Assembly: GCA_028622995.1 (NCBI GenBank)
Contig: JAJQJQ010000026.1
Location: forward strand, 1,674,001-1,738,000
Direction of reading: 5' to 3'
Length of the DNA: 64,000 bases
DNA from: Panagrolaimus kolymaensis
Lineage: Eukaryota; Nematoda; Chromadorea; Rhabditida; Panagrolaimidae
This document shows, piece after piece, positions 1 through 10,645 of this stretch. Within the stretch, counting starts at the first letter, position 1. Each line of letters opens with the position of its first letter. The notes beneath the pieces were generated by a model. It had not been told where the DNA came from, searched no databases, and worked only from the letters and a program-made list of their open reading frames with translations. Position numbers and translations under genes: made by a program.

Positions 1-681
1 GATCACACTTTCCAAGAAAATCTTTTCGATCCAAATTTGTTGCACTTGCAACAAAGTAAACAGATTCTTGCCTTCCATCACCCATTTCTTCTGCTGTTAC
101 AGTAATGGTTCCATGATGTTTGCCTTCTTCTCTGAAATTAAAAAAAATGCTAGTAAAATAAAATATTGCTTTTTTTAAAGGAAAAAAAATTGCTTACACG
201 AGATCTTTCGTAAGTCGGTTATATTTAGCTCCAACAACTTCATGTATAAGCATTGAAGCCACGCCAAGGCGTTGTTTATAAGGGCCTTTAAGGAAACTAA
301 AAATTATATGTTTTACACAAACATTTTATTTGAAGAATTTATTACATTTCAAATTGCAATCTTTGTTGCTCTTCAAAATTATAATACATGCATATTTTAG
401 TTGCCCAATCAGGATTTAATGTATTTGTAATGGCTTCAGTTCGACCTATTTCTTCCCAAACTCGATTCCTCGTCATTCCAGCTGGAGTGACGCTAACCAC
501 GCAATAAGGATCTTGATCGCCATCAACGTTGACATCTTTGAGGTCTCTAAAAATTTACAAACTTCGGCTGGGTTATTTAAAGTTTCAAAAGCTATTATTA
601 CCTTGCATAAATAGTTAATAGCACTCGAACGGATTTTGGTGGTCTTTCATGTTCCTCAAAAAATGAGCCACGACGAAGCAT
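1..681 (-). CDS. Copine family protein, N-terminal part (C2A and start of C2B)
   Basis: Copines are cytosolic calcium-dependent phospholipid-binding proteins with two C2 domains and a vWA-like domain. Four exons are readable on the minus strand: about 603-681 (MLRRGSFFEEHERPPKSV), about 348-545, about 199-295 and one running off the window at position 1. They give a C2A domain with DLKDVN and DPYCVV, and NPDWATK, the usual C2 loop and strand signatures. The last exon ends in NLDRKDFLGKCD, the calcium-loop start of C2B. The start was chosen at 681 because minus-strand sequence just before it ends in a T-run followed by AAAG, a possible trans-splice acceptor one base from the ATG. The second half of C2B and the vWA domain lie outside the window. 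Family call is firm; orthology to a particular nematode copine (nra-1/gem-4 type) is not decided. Confidence 0.85.
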
Positions 682-2474
682 GCTTTAAAAAAATATAAAT
701 AAATTATTTATGACATAAATGTGTAGCTTCTTCCTTCCTTTTTTAACTAAAAATCAACAAGCAAAAAAACACGCCAAAGTAAAGATTAGAAAAAATGCAA
801 AATATCAAGATGGTTGTTTTTATTTTTTTAGGATTTTAGAATTAAAAAAAAGATTTCATTGTCAAAAAGTAAATTTGAGAAGTTGAATAATAAAGAAGCT
901 AGTAGCTAGTTGCTAGTCTGTGCCTTCCTTATTTACCAAAAATCACATTCATATCCTACGCTTTGTGGAGAGACAAATAAAAAAATGATAGCAGCACAGT
1001 CTTTGTTATTTTATTTTAGTTTTTTAAAAAGAAGGAGTAAGAAACTAGGTACCTAGAGACGACGACAACATTTCCGTTCTCCCATGTGACTCAAAATGGC
1101 ATTTTATAACAGAGCAGACTTCTTAGAACAAGAGAAGAAGAAAAAAAATTTATATTGGACACCATCTGGAAAAAGATCTTAATTTATCTCTCTCATCAGA
1201 ATTTAAAGTATCAAATATTTTTGTAATTAAGTAAGAAGAAAGCAGAGGAGAGGATAGGAATATAAAAAAAAGCAGGAAGGAAGCTAAAAGTAAACTTTGA
1301 AATTAAAAAAAGAAAAAACAACAAAGAAATAAAAATAAATGCAAATAAAAGTTTTGCGGCGAACGAAAATCAGAAAAATGAAACATAAAAAAAACTAAAA
1401 AAAATATTGAAATAACCATGTCTATTTTCGTTTTGACAGATGTATTATTTATTTATAAATTAAAAATTATTGAAGAAAACAAACTTTAAAACATTATTTT
1501 TTCCTTAAAAATAAAAACATTTTTAACACGCGCGGCTTTTTTCTTTTTCTTTTTGCATTCTCAGTTTCTCCCATGGCTGTTAAAAAAAAAGAGGGAAAGA
1601 AAAAATAGCCAGCCAAAAAGCTGAAAGAAAGCATGCCAAATGCAAAGAAAAAAAAAATAACGAAGGAAAAAAGTGTTGTTGTTGCCTTCAATCAATGGCA
1701 ATAGCAGTAGTAGTTGTGCCACTTTTTTTGAACATAAAAAGCAACGACATTTTTCTTTCCTTCCTTTTATATTTTTCGAGTAAGGCAACAATAAAGAAAG
1801 GCAAAATGAATAAAGAAAAATAAAAAGTCAAATTTTTCTTTTCTCTTTTTTCAAATGAAAAAAAAAGAATGGCCAAAATTGGCTTTGGAAGTTTTTTGTT
1901 TTCAATTTCGATCAACACCCGGAAATCCGTTTCTTTTTCTTTTACTTTTTGACTGAATAAGGTCTCTTAGTTTTAGTTTATAGTTTTTAGATTTTTCATT
2001 TTAGTTAGCGTCGTGTAAGTAAGTATTAGCGTTGTTATTGAAAAGAAAAAAGAAAAAGCTTGCTTGAAAAAGTCGTCGTCCGAAAGTTTACCACACTTTC
2101 CTACTACACTTTGGTAAAAAAGAAAAGTTAATTAGAAAATAAACAAAAAAGTAAAGAAAAAATGTTCAAATGATGGTAATAACCTTCATCAAATTAAATA
2201 TAAAAAAAATTTTATTCAAAGAAGCAGCATGTGGTTTTGCTTTTTGAATTGCTGCTTTTACATAAAACTCAAAGTTTTTCCACTTAATGTCAAAGTTTTT
2301 TTTTATTTTTGAAGAAAAAGAAACCAAAGCAGCAACAGCAGCAGCTGGCACAGCATTTTTAAAAACAAGTTAAGGACTAGCTTATCCGTTCCTTATCCTT
2401 GATTTTTAAGAAAAAGAAGGTTCAAGAATTTAATAAAGATATGTACATACTTTGCAAAAGTTTCATAAATAAAA
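682..2474. other. Intergenic region upstream of copine
   Basis: About 1.8 kb of A/T-run sequence with no reading frame that shows protein-like composition on either strand. Poly-T/poly-A tracts dominate 1130-1320 and 1500-1870, which explains the Phe/Lys-rich open frames there. It presumably includes the copine promoter. Confidence 0.6.
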
Positions 2475-2793
2475 AAAATCAAGCAAACTTTTACTCCATC
2501 TTTACCTGAAGGAATAACAACAACCACAAAAAATTTATTATCCTATGCCTTTGGATCTTCGTGTTCCACAAATGTTACTGAAGTTTGGTTGATATAGTTT
2601 TAGCAATTGATACGGGTGCAGCTTTACCTTCCACTCAATTAAATCAATTTGGTTTATTAGTTGCAGGATTTTTAATTGGATTTACTTTTAGTCAAACAGA
2701 AGAACGACAACTCGAGTTGCATTTGTTGCATATGGCAGCAATGAAGCCATTGTTCAATATGATTTAGAAAATATTAAAGATTGGGATTATTAA
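2475..2793 (+). pseudogene. Relic of a nematode secreted vWA-domain (C-type-lectin-associated) protein
   Basis: Three successive reading frames join into one protein-like stretch. About 2475-2588 reads a Thr-rich segment, then SYAFGSSCSTNVTEVW. From 2588 the next frame reads VDIVLAIDTGAALPSTQL up to 2709. From 2710 the third frame reads TRVAFVAYGSNEAIVQYDLE and stops at 2791-2793. This is the order seen in nematode vWA proteins that accompany C-type lectin domains: a Cys/Asn/Thr/Trp lead-in, a DIV..ID strand at the MIDAS position, then TRV..V.Y. The canonical DxSxS is degraded to DTGAA. Each join needs only one missing base. No start, signal peptide or downstream domain is visible, so this is most likely a decayed fragment; two sequencing indels cannot be excluded. 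Confidence 0.6.
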
Positions 2794-3257
2794 TCAACTT
2801 GAACCTGCTACAACTCCATGAACAAACCCGACATCAACAGCCAAAACAGAAAACCAGCAACTTAAAAGCAATCAGAAAAAAGAACGCCCATAGGAAATGA
2901 GGCATCAACTAGTAAGTGCTGTGAATACTCATCATCAGTTTAAAAGAAAATTCTATCAACAATTAAATAACCAGAAGCTGTATGAAATACCACAAATGCC
3001 ATAGGTAAATTCCAAAATGGAAAAAACAACAAACGTATCGTATGTATGCATTACTCTTTGTGAGAGAAATGAGTAAAAAAAATTTTTGCCGAATATCTTT
3101 CAAATTATCAAACATTGTAAACAATAAAACAATATGTAACAAAACAGTATTTATTTAAGATATACGAAATATACAAGAAAAATCAAACAAAATAATGACA
3201 AGAAATTATGAAGCACAAAAAAAAATGAAAGATTAGAATAGCATGAAGAAAATACGA
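2794..3257. other. Intergenic spacer
   Basis: Gln/Lys/Asn-biased AT-rich sequence; one frame after 2793 stays loosely open but is low complexity. It could be a further decayed part of the vWA relic. Nothing else recognisable. Confidence 0.4.
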
Positions 3258-4156
3258 TTAAGGTCCATAAACAGAAAGAATTGGTTTTTCATCTTGATGC
3301 GTCCATGTTTTCATTTTTGATTCCATTTCAGCTTCGAAAGTTGCAACATATGTTTCATTTGTTAATTCACTAAAATCAATAACAATACGAGCATTAGGAG
3401 CGAGAACCTTCTTAAAATTTGGCTAATAATGTAAACCATAAAAAGTAAAAAAACAAACTTTGAGAAGGTCATAAAGCTGATCAACGTTGACTGGTCCATG
3501 AAGATAAAGTTCAAGATGTTCGATTTTGTTATTCCATGTAGCAATTTTAGGTGAATTTTCATGTGTGATAACTTGAGCCATGGCGCTAAAAACAAACTTT
3601 TAATATAATAAATCGTAAAATAAAACATACCTAACAGTTTCAGCATTTGGTAGGTGAAACAACAAATCTTCAAGTGAAATAAGTTTACTATTTTCCTCAC
3701 GAATAGTAGTGACAGGTGACCACCATACTTGAACCATACCAGATTGAGTAAAAAAAAGAAAATCTTCCATTGACATTTCATGTTCATTAACTTCAGGAAG
3801 CCAAATTTCGTTAGCTTCACAACGAAGGATCTTTGAAATCATTCTTTTATCATAAGTATAAACGAGAATTTTGTCTGTTACGACATCAATCATTGGCAAT
3901 TCATCATAGTTACGAACACGCAGATCCAAATTTCCTAAATCCTCTTCTTCTTCGGCAAAATACAATGTTTCAACAATGAGCCTTGGATTCATTTTTTGGA
4001 AGTATTTGCAAGTTTGACGGAGTTTGAGTTGTGTTTCAGAATCAGCACTTTGTCGAATATAGGATATGGGAAAGCAGTGTATTGTCGTTCCATGTTGTCT
4101 TCGTTGAAAGTGACCATAGCGCGATTTGGATGATGTTGACGATTTGGTACAGCCAT
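3258..4156 (-). pseudogene. Nematode F-box-type protein gene with one frameshift
   Basis: Three exons on the minus strand: 3631-4156, 3459-3585 and 3258-3422, with matching phases and good GT/AG borders. The N-terminal region resembles an F-box: FPYPIFDKV in the first frame, then from about 4047 in another frame ADSETQLKLRQTCKYFQKMN, the usual 'LKLRQTCKYF' end of nematode F-box repeats. The rest (LIVETLYFAEE, LEDLLFHLPNAETVR, IEHLELYLHGPV, ILSVYGP) matches the F-box-associated C-terminal half of these large nematode families. F-box proteins recruit substrates to SCF ubiquitin ligases. The two frames join if one base is missing near 4044-4049. Exons 2 and 3 stay open and well spliced, so this is either a recent pseudogene or a sequence error. 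The ATG at 4156 lies 8 bases after a TTTTATAG acceptor. Confidence 0.6.
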
Positions 4157-5321
4157 GTTTGCTATAAAAAAAAATAAAGCTATTAGTAATTTCACGTCAC
4201 ACGAAAGAAGTTAACATAGTCAAAAAAAGAATAACGCAAGAAAATATTGGCTCACAAAAGCAAAAAAAAAAGAAGAATGATGAAATGAAAGTTTTTTTTG
4301 TTTCAAACGAATCACGAAAAAAAATCAAAAAGCCTTTGGATTGTTTTTTCATTCTAAGAACCAAACGCTTTTTCTTTGGTTCCTCTGACACATGAATGCA
4401 ATAAAGTTGAAACTTATTTTTTGTTGATTTCTCATGAAATTGAAATATTTTCATCGCAAACAAATCATCGGTTAATTACCCAAAATAATTTGAGGTAAAA
4501 ATAATTTCCAGCTCTTTTCAAAGTGGCTTGGAAGAAAATTATTAAATTTTGGAAAGTTTTGCTTTCAGCAGCAAAACATATTTTTATACCTTTTAGTTAA
4601 GGTGAAAAAGTTTTACAATAAATTTTTTTGATCATCGATACCTCCAGCTTTTTATTCCATCTGATCAGTGAAGGAAATGTGATTGTAAAAGGATATTGAA
4701 AAATTATTCCTCAAGCATCAATGATATTTTTTTCTGTATTTCTTCACAAAAAAAAGCTTTATGAATAAGTCGCAAATATGTAACAGAGTAATGTTGTTTT
4801 TTGTTGCTGCATCTGTTTATAATCGCAAATAAATAATTCATGGTATTTACCAACACAAAGTTGTTACATAATTTGAATAAAAACTGACTGACAATGCTCT
4901 ACACTTTTTTTGCAAATTCCTTTCTTTATTTGCGCATCAAGTTATACCTCCATTTATGCAACCATTTTCTTCCACATTAGTTATATGAAAATACTACGAT
5001 AATTTAGTATGTCCTTGAATTAACCGACCGACGACAATGTCACTAATCTTGGGTTAATCGCCGTCGCGTGTCTCTTAATTTGTCGGTTCATTGTTTTTCT
5101 TTCTTATCGCTCATAAATCTTCAGCAATAAATAATCTCATAAAATGTTCAAAAGACAAAGTCATTTCCTCTTTTTACAAATATTCTTTCTATGGTAGCCT
5201 TGGTTAAAGCAATAACTTTATTCGCAATGTAAACAATGTAAAAAGATAATACAAAAAATAATACTGTAAAATACATACATAAAAATCAAAAAATAAGTAT
5301 ATTTACAAACATAAAAAGAGA
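4157..5321. other. Intergenic region between F-box-type gene and T-box gene
   Basis: No supported gene. The minus-strand open frame at 4197-4463 is Phe/Lys-rich and looks like a by-product of homopolymer runs. The segment 5020-5100 is less AT-rich (TCGCCGTCGCGTGTCTC) and could hold regulatory sites. Confidence 0.5.
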
Positions 5322-6486
5322 TCATTGAAACCCGAAGTTAGCAGCATTGAACATAGGATATTGAGCAGGAAAATTGACATTCTGCGATTGAAGAGCTTGA
5401 TTGTAATAATGGGAGAAATTGAAATTTTGAGGCATGTTTTGAGTATACCAGTTTGGAAATGCACTGAGAGGATTCAAAAATGAAGAGAACATTGAATTGG
5501 GATTGATCTTGGCAGCAGGAGACGTCGGTTCACCAGTGCTTACTCGTTTTCTTCCACCTTCACGAAAGCCTTTTGCAAATGGATTGTTGTTGATTTTGAG
5601 TTTGGTAACATTTTGATTTTGATAAGCAGTGACGGCGATGAACGTTGCAAGCTTGATTTCAATATCCATTAATCGATCAAATTTACCAATTTCAGGATCC
5701 AAACGAAAGATAACTAATACAGGACAATATTTGTGCATCGAACGTAAAAGAACCTGAAATACATGTAATGAAAGGATGCAACCAAAAAAAGAGAAGAGAA
5801 CTCACTGTATTTTTTCCAACATTTCCTTCTTGATTGTTTGTTAGCTTCAATTTAGCAAATGAGAGTTCTGATTGCATCCATTCAGATCCTTTGGGAAATC
5901 GAGCATTTTCGCCATGTGGATATTCTTTTTGTTCGAATTCTTCATCAGCATGGCCAGCAGAGATCCATTCAGACTTTGTGAACTTGTACCTAAAAAATAA
6001 TCACACATAAGCAAAGAAGATAAAGGCACAAAATGAAACATACTTTTCATCACCAACTCGTCGAAATGCCATTGAAAACAAGTAACAATTGTCGGGTTCT
6101 AAACCTTCGACTTTGAAATTGAGCTTTGGGAACAAATTTCTGGAAAAACAAGGACATGGTTAGGTTTAAAAGTAATAGCAACAAATGATTCACCTTCCAT
6201 TCTTAGTAATAATCATTTCAAGTTGAACCTTCTCAAATCGAATCCATAAATCTTCTTCAACAAGTTTGATCTTGATTCGTTGCTTTAATTCTTCAAGTTT
6301 GATTGGTTCAGCAACAGCAGTAAGTTCGAATGGAGCAGTAGGTGATGATTGAATATCTGGTTTGCTTTCGATTGGTTCTGGCATTGACATCGGCATTTGC
6401 ATATGACCATTGTTCATGAACGGAGGCATCGGATATGGCATTTGATAAGAAACATTAGAAGGCCAAGCAAACATTTCGAGTCCCAT
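5322..6486 (-). CDS. T-box transcription factor
   Basis: Four exons: 6194-6486, 6044-6139, 5806-5989 and 5322-5753, phases consistent. T-box proteins bind the TCACACCT-type element as developmental regulators. The DNA-binding domain starts in exon 1 (LEELKQRIKIKLVEEDLWIRF, as in 'V.LE..ELW..F', then EMIITKNGR) and continues through NLFPKLNFKVEGLEPD, FTKSEWISAGHADEEF, FAKLKLTNN, MHKYCPVLVIF, then the hallmark FIAVTAYQNQNVTKLKI and NNPFAKGFREGGRKR. A Met/Pro-rich N-terminal tail of about 60 residues and an Asn/Gln/Phe-rich C-terminal tail flank it. The domain is divergent (GNVGKNTVLLRSMHKY for the usual 'IVLNSMHKY'), as in several nematode-specific T-box genes, so no single ortholog is assigned. 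A TTTTTAG acceptor lies about 20 bases before the ATG. Confidence 0.93.
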
Positions 6487-7173
6487 TGGATAAGTAAGTA
6501 TGATCTCTAAAAAGTAACAAAAGTTTAGTGCAATTCAAAAAAATAATAAAAGTTAATCAATCAAGTACGAATAAAAAGCTGATACAATATCCTCACACAA
6601 CTTCGCGAAAGAAATAATTTTCATAATAAAAAGTTTTCATCTCATTGCCAATTTGTACGCTTATGACAAATAACCATGCAAAAACAAGTTGACAAATAAT
6701 CTCTAAGAGATTGTAGCACCTTTCACCGGGTCATCGCGCATGATGGTTCCTCTCGCAATGATGTCCTATCAACTGGCCCTTAAGTTTTTATTATTTTTCA
6801 TTCAATTTTTGTACGGCAGTTAATGTACTTATTTAGCACTCCGTTGTTATTGTCCCGCCTTTATGCCCTTTCTTACTTTCCTCTTTTTTTAAAGCAACAA
6901 CAGTAGCCAATGTATTGGACCAGATGCCATTTATACGTTGCGTAAGATTTTCGGTGGTTGCATTTGATCACTTTTTGCCGACAAAAAGGAAAACAGTTGC
7001 AACAAAGTTTAAGAAAAGTTTTTTTTATATGTAAGCGCATAAATTAAAAAATAATGAACAAAGTGTAATCATCTTTATTGCTACTAATGGAAATAGATAC
7101 TCAATAACTAACATCATCATTACAATAACATTCTACCAAAGTTTTTTTTTAGATATTAAATGGTTCCCGGGTT
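6487..7173. other. Upstream region of the T-box gene
   Basis: Non-coding as far as can be seen. The block 6715-6780 has more C and G than its surroundings and reads like conserved regulatory sequence rather than protein. Confidence 0.4.
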
Positions 7174-8142
7174 TTATGGCGGGCAATGGCATTTACATCC
7201 CACATGTAATCGTCGTCCATCCACACGAATAAAATAGCCATTTTTGTTTGCATCGAAGTTTAAGATATGTCTTTACCTAAAAGTAAAATTGATTTAAACT
7301 TTGCCATATTTGTGAGAAAGGGTTTAAATGGATTTAAAATTTCCAGGGACATAAAAGGTTAAAGTGTTAAAATGCCTAACAATGTGCTGTTAGGTACATT
7401 GTGAAATTTTACAATAAAGCCATTAACGAAGACAACATGATTTGTCGCGATGAAGTGAAAGATTTACTGTAACAATAAGGTGCAAGATCCCTAAAAGGCG
7501 AATATGCTGTGCGAAAAAAAAATCATAAAAAAGGATAGGAATTATGCATCAAAAATTAATGAGCAATATAAATCATTCCAATAACATGGAAAAAATGCAA
7601 AGATGGCAAAGATGATGGCAGTTTTACGCGATACTGTTGATTATGCAAAGTTTTAGGCTCTAACAAAAGGAGTAAAAGATCACGTGTAATTATATAAAGC
7701 CGTGGTATAAAAATCACCAAGCATTCACTCAAGCTATTCTTATTTTAGATATAGTTAAAGCTTTCCCCATTTTTTAAGTTTAAAAATAATAAAACAAACT
7801 AACGTTGAACCCAGATTGTTGAGTTAAATTTGTTTGTAAAGAAAAAATAAGAACCTATAAAAATTAGTTTCCCAGGGCCTCTTTTGGAAATGGTTTAGAA
7901 ATGAACGACATCATGAAATCAAGAAACAAATAAGTTTGAATAAAAAATAAAAGCGGAAATAAATATTTTTAGACGGAAAAAAAAGCCGTAGAAAAATAGG
8001 AAGAAGTTCTTTGATTTTTTTTTCATAGTAAAAGTTTTTTACATTGGTTCAACAAAATGCCAATGAATCGTGCCACTTCTTCATTCATTGAAGCCACAAA
8101 CGCGAGCGAAACTAAGATGCTTCTAATCAAGAAAGTGGACAT
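7174..8142 (-). CDS. Candidate small secreted Cys-containing protein, IL-17-like C terminus
   Basis: Five minus-strand exons can be chained with matching phases: 8043-8142, 7804-7854, 7635-7659, 7413-7490 and 7174-7270. Exon 1 starts MSTFLIRSILVSLAFVAS, a good signal peptide. Exon 4 gives DLAPYCYSKSFTSS and the last exon gives NGYFIRVDGRRLHVGCKC followed by HCPP and a stop. The ending F-x-V...V-G-C-x-C-x-x-P is the usual C-terminal signature of IL-17 family cytokines, where the two close cysteines form part of the cystine knot. The mature chain would be about 90 residues. Doubts: exon 3 is only 25 nt, the middle exons have weak composition, and the first cysteines of an IL-17 fold are not evident. 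Exons 1 and 5 are the best supported. Confidence 0.3.
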
Positions 8143-9403
8143 GATTTTTTGAAAAAAATGGTGTTTGATTGATTTTTTTTAGAAGATCTATAGAGAATTT
8201 AGGAAGAGATTTTTTATTGTTCCCCTTGCTTTCCGTTTTGCTACAGTACTTAGCGATTGATGAAAGCGGTTTAGCTTTTTCGAATTCCTTCTTTGCTTTG
8301 GTGCGAAGCTAAAGCTACATTAGAGATAATTAATATGGCTTAAAATAGAGTCAAAGGCAAGGAAATTTTTTTATCAAGAATTGATGACTTAATAGTGACA
8401 TCAAAGGTAGCAGATACTGTTGCTGCTGATAAGGAATGAACAAAATGTATCATCATTTTTAGAAATAATGAAACGTTTTTTTAAACTTGCCATAAAATTA
8501 AATTCTTTCCAATACCTTCAAAAATGTACCTATTAAATGATCAAAGAGAAGAATTGTTAGTGCAACCACTGCTTTTTAGTTAGTTTATTATGTGAAATTA
8601 TGAAATAACTTCTTTTTTTTTCTGCATTATTTATAAACTCTGATTTTTTTTCCTAAAAAGCAAATAATGTTGCGTTTGCGTGTATGTATGTGTGATCGAT
8701 TATATTTTATAGGAATAATTTTTAAAACCTTCATTCTTCTCTTTAATGCTCCCCTTTTTTACCACATTGTTCATTTTTTGTAATTTTTAAAAGAAATTTG
8801 GTACTTTTTTAATTTCATGATGAAAAAATTATGGAATTTCGAAATCTTTTGGCGCGTTTCTTCAACAAGTATTTACAATTTGCTTTGATTACTCATTCTA
8901 TCATCCATAAAAATTTTTTAAAGAAAATAAAAAGTTTGTATTAGAGCATCATTGTTTTTCTTTTCGAGAACAAAATGAATAAATAAAATGATTGTAACGA
9001 GCGAGAGCACGTTGCATAATTTTGTTTCATGATCACTATTTTTTCTATTAATTCAGTTGTCTTCGTGGCTATATTTTATCCTTAAAAATCGCTAAAAATA
9101 ATTACAACTATTCCCAATTTTTTGCTTCAAATCCCATAATTTTCCATTTATTAAAGTGTTCTAAAGTCTAAATTTTTTTGTTTAATCGTGATTGTGCTGC
9201 TATATAATATTTTCTCCAAATTTAATCATCATCTCCAACTTGTCTTTAATTAACTAATATATATACTTTAATTTTGCAGCTCAAACATTGATCCTATTGC
9301 AAGGTAGTATTCTTGCGCGCTTTTATTTTAAAAAGCGCAAGCGCTGAATTTTGACTTTTTTTTCTTCACCAACAACTTACTACTCCTTCCTTACAATTTA
9401 ACC
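8143..9403. other. Intergenic region and 5' UTR of CDV3
   Basis: AT-rich, no protein-like frame. A TTTTGCAG acceptor near 9280 and a short C/G-richer block at 9315-9345 probably belong to the CDV3 5' UTR. Confidence 0.4.
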
Positions 9404-10246
9404 ATGCCTGATGAACTTGATAGCTTCTTTGCTAAAAAGAAGAAAGATAAAAAGAAGAAGAATGCCCTCCATGTTGGTGATATTGCAGAATATTTAGATC
9501 AATCTAATCGTCATCATGAACTCGAACGAGAAGAAAAGGAATATTTACAACGACAAACGGAAAAAGAACCCAAAGAAGGCGAAAATGGTGCAGAAGATTC
9601 AGAATGGCTTCAAGCAGCCGACGAAGATATGACTACTCGATTTGCCGAAATTGGTGTTAAAGATATGGATGCTTCTGAGATAACAGAAGATGAAGAAGAA
9701 GAGGAAGCCAAAGTTGAGAACGTTGCAGTTAAAACATGGAGCACTCCAGCAGAAAAGCCTGTTGCTGCAACTCCTCAATACTCTGTACCAACAACCACCA
9801 AAAAATATGTTCCACCTGTTGGACGTAGTAATAGACGCGGTGGAGCTAATTTGGATTTAAAAAATGAAGAAATGTTTCCATCCATTGCAAATGCAGATAA
9901 AATTGAAAAAGTTGAAAAAAGTAAAGTTGATGATCGCAAAACAGCCAAGTAAGATTTATCACCTTCGAAACATTTGATAAACTTCCAATTTTTCAGATCT
10001 AATCAACAACAAGGAGGCGGATGGAAAACTCAAGAATCCAAACCTACAACCAATAATGCCTATCGGCCTCCATCAATGCGTCAAAGCAACACAGTGGGTG
10101 TCGTCTCATCATCCATTGCAAGACCTCCTCCTCCAGCTGCCCCAGCTACTAACAGTGCTGCTGCTTCTGCTCCATCAGCTCCAGTTGCTGCAGCTCCAAA
10201 AACAAATAAATATATTCCACCATCAATGCGTAATCGACAACAATAA
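9404..10246 (+). CDS. CDV3: CDV3 homolog
   Basis: Two exons, 9404-9948 and 9997-10246, with intron 9949-9996 (GTAAG...TTTTCAG). CDV3 is a small, highly charged cytoplasmic protein found across animals; its biochemical role is not established. The N terminus MPDELDSFFAKKKKDKKKK matches the family start ('LDNFFAKRDKKKKK'). Further on are an acidic patch with a Trp (EDSEWLQAADED), the KTWSTP motif, KYVPP in place of the family's 'VYRPP', and NEEMFPSI for the family's 'QFPSL'. The second exon adds a Gln/Gly stretch, AYRPPSMRQ and a Pro/Ala-rich tail ending KYIPPSMRNRQQ. Length about 265 residues, close to vertebrate CDV3. The two PPSMR repeats near the C terminus are a local feature. The start is the only ATG that opens the conserved N terminus. 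Confidence 0.85.
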
Positions 10247-10645
10247 TGAACAAAAACACGCAAAAAAAAAATTGATGGACTTGTTACAACAAAAAAGTTA
10301 AAAAATTATAATACTTTCTTTCTATTGTTTGCTACCGTTGTTTTTTGAAAAATCTATTTTTGGTGAAAATTATTTTTTGGGTTTACATTATTATTATTAT
10401 TCATTATCGTTAAAGGTTTTTAGTAGTTATGTCAACAACAAATTTTTAGTTTATCTTTCTTTTATTGTATCTTCTTGCATGAATACGTAAGTCGAGGATA
10501 GAAAATATTTTTATTCGTTGATTTTGTTATTTCAAAAAAGGTCTGCACTACTTTCACAATTTTCACTAAAAATTTTATTATAAAATTGTTACTATTATTC
10601 ATTCATTCATTCATTGATTTCGGTATTGAGAGATAAAAAGGGTGC
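10247..10645. other. 3' flank of CDV3 with short (ATTC)n microsatellite
   Basis: Non-coding 3' UTR and spacer. About 10596-10615 is a short ATTC tetranucleotide repeat just outside the foldback element. Confidence 0.5.

Noticed and set aside
4197..4463. 88-residue minus-strand open frame
   Set aside because: Phe/Lys-rich product of A/T runs with no splice signals or protein-like motif.
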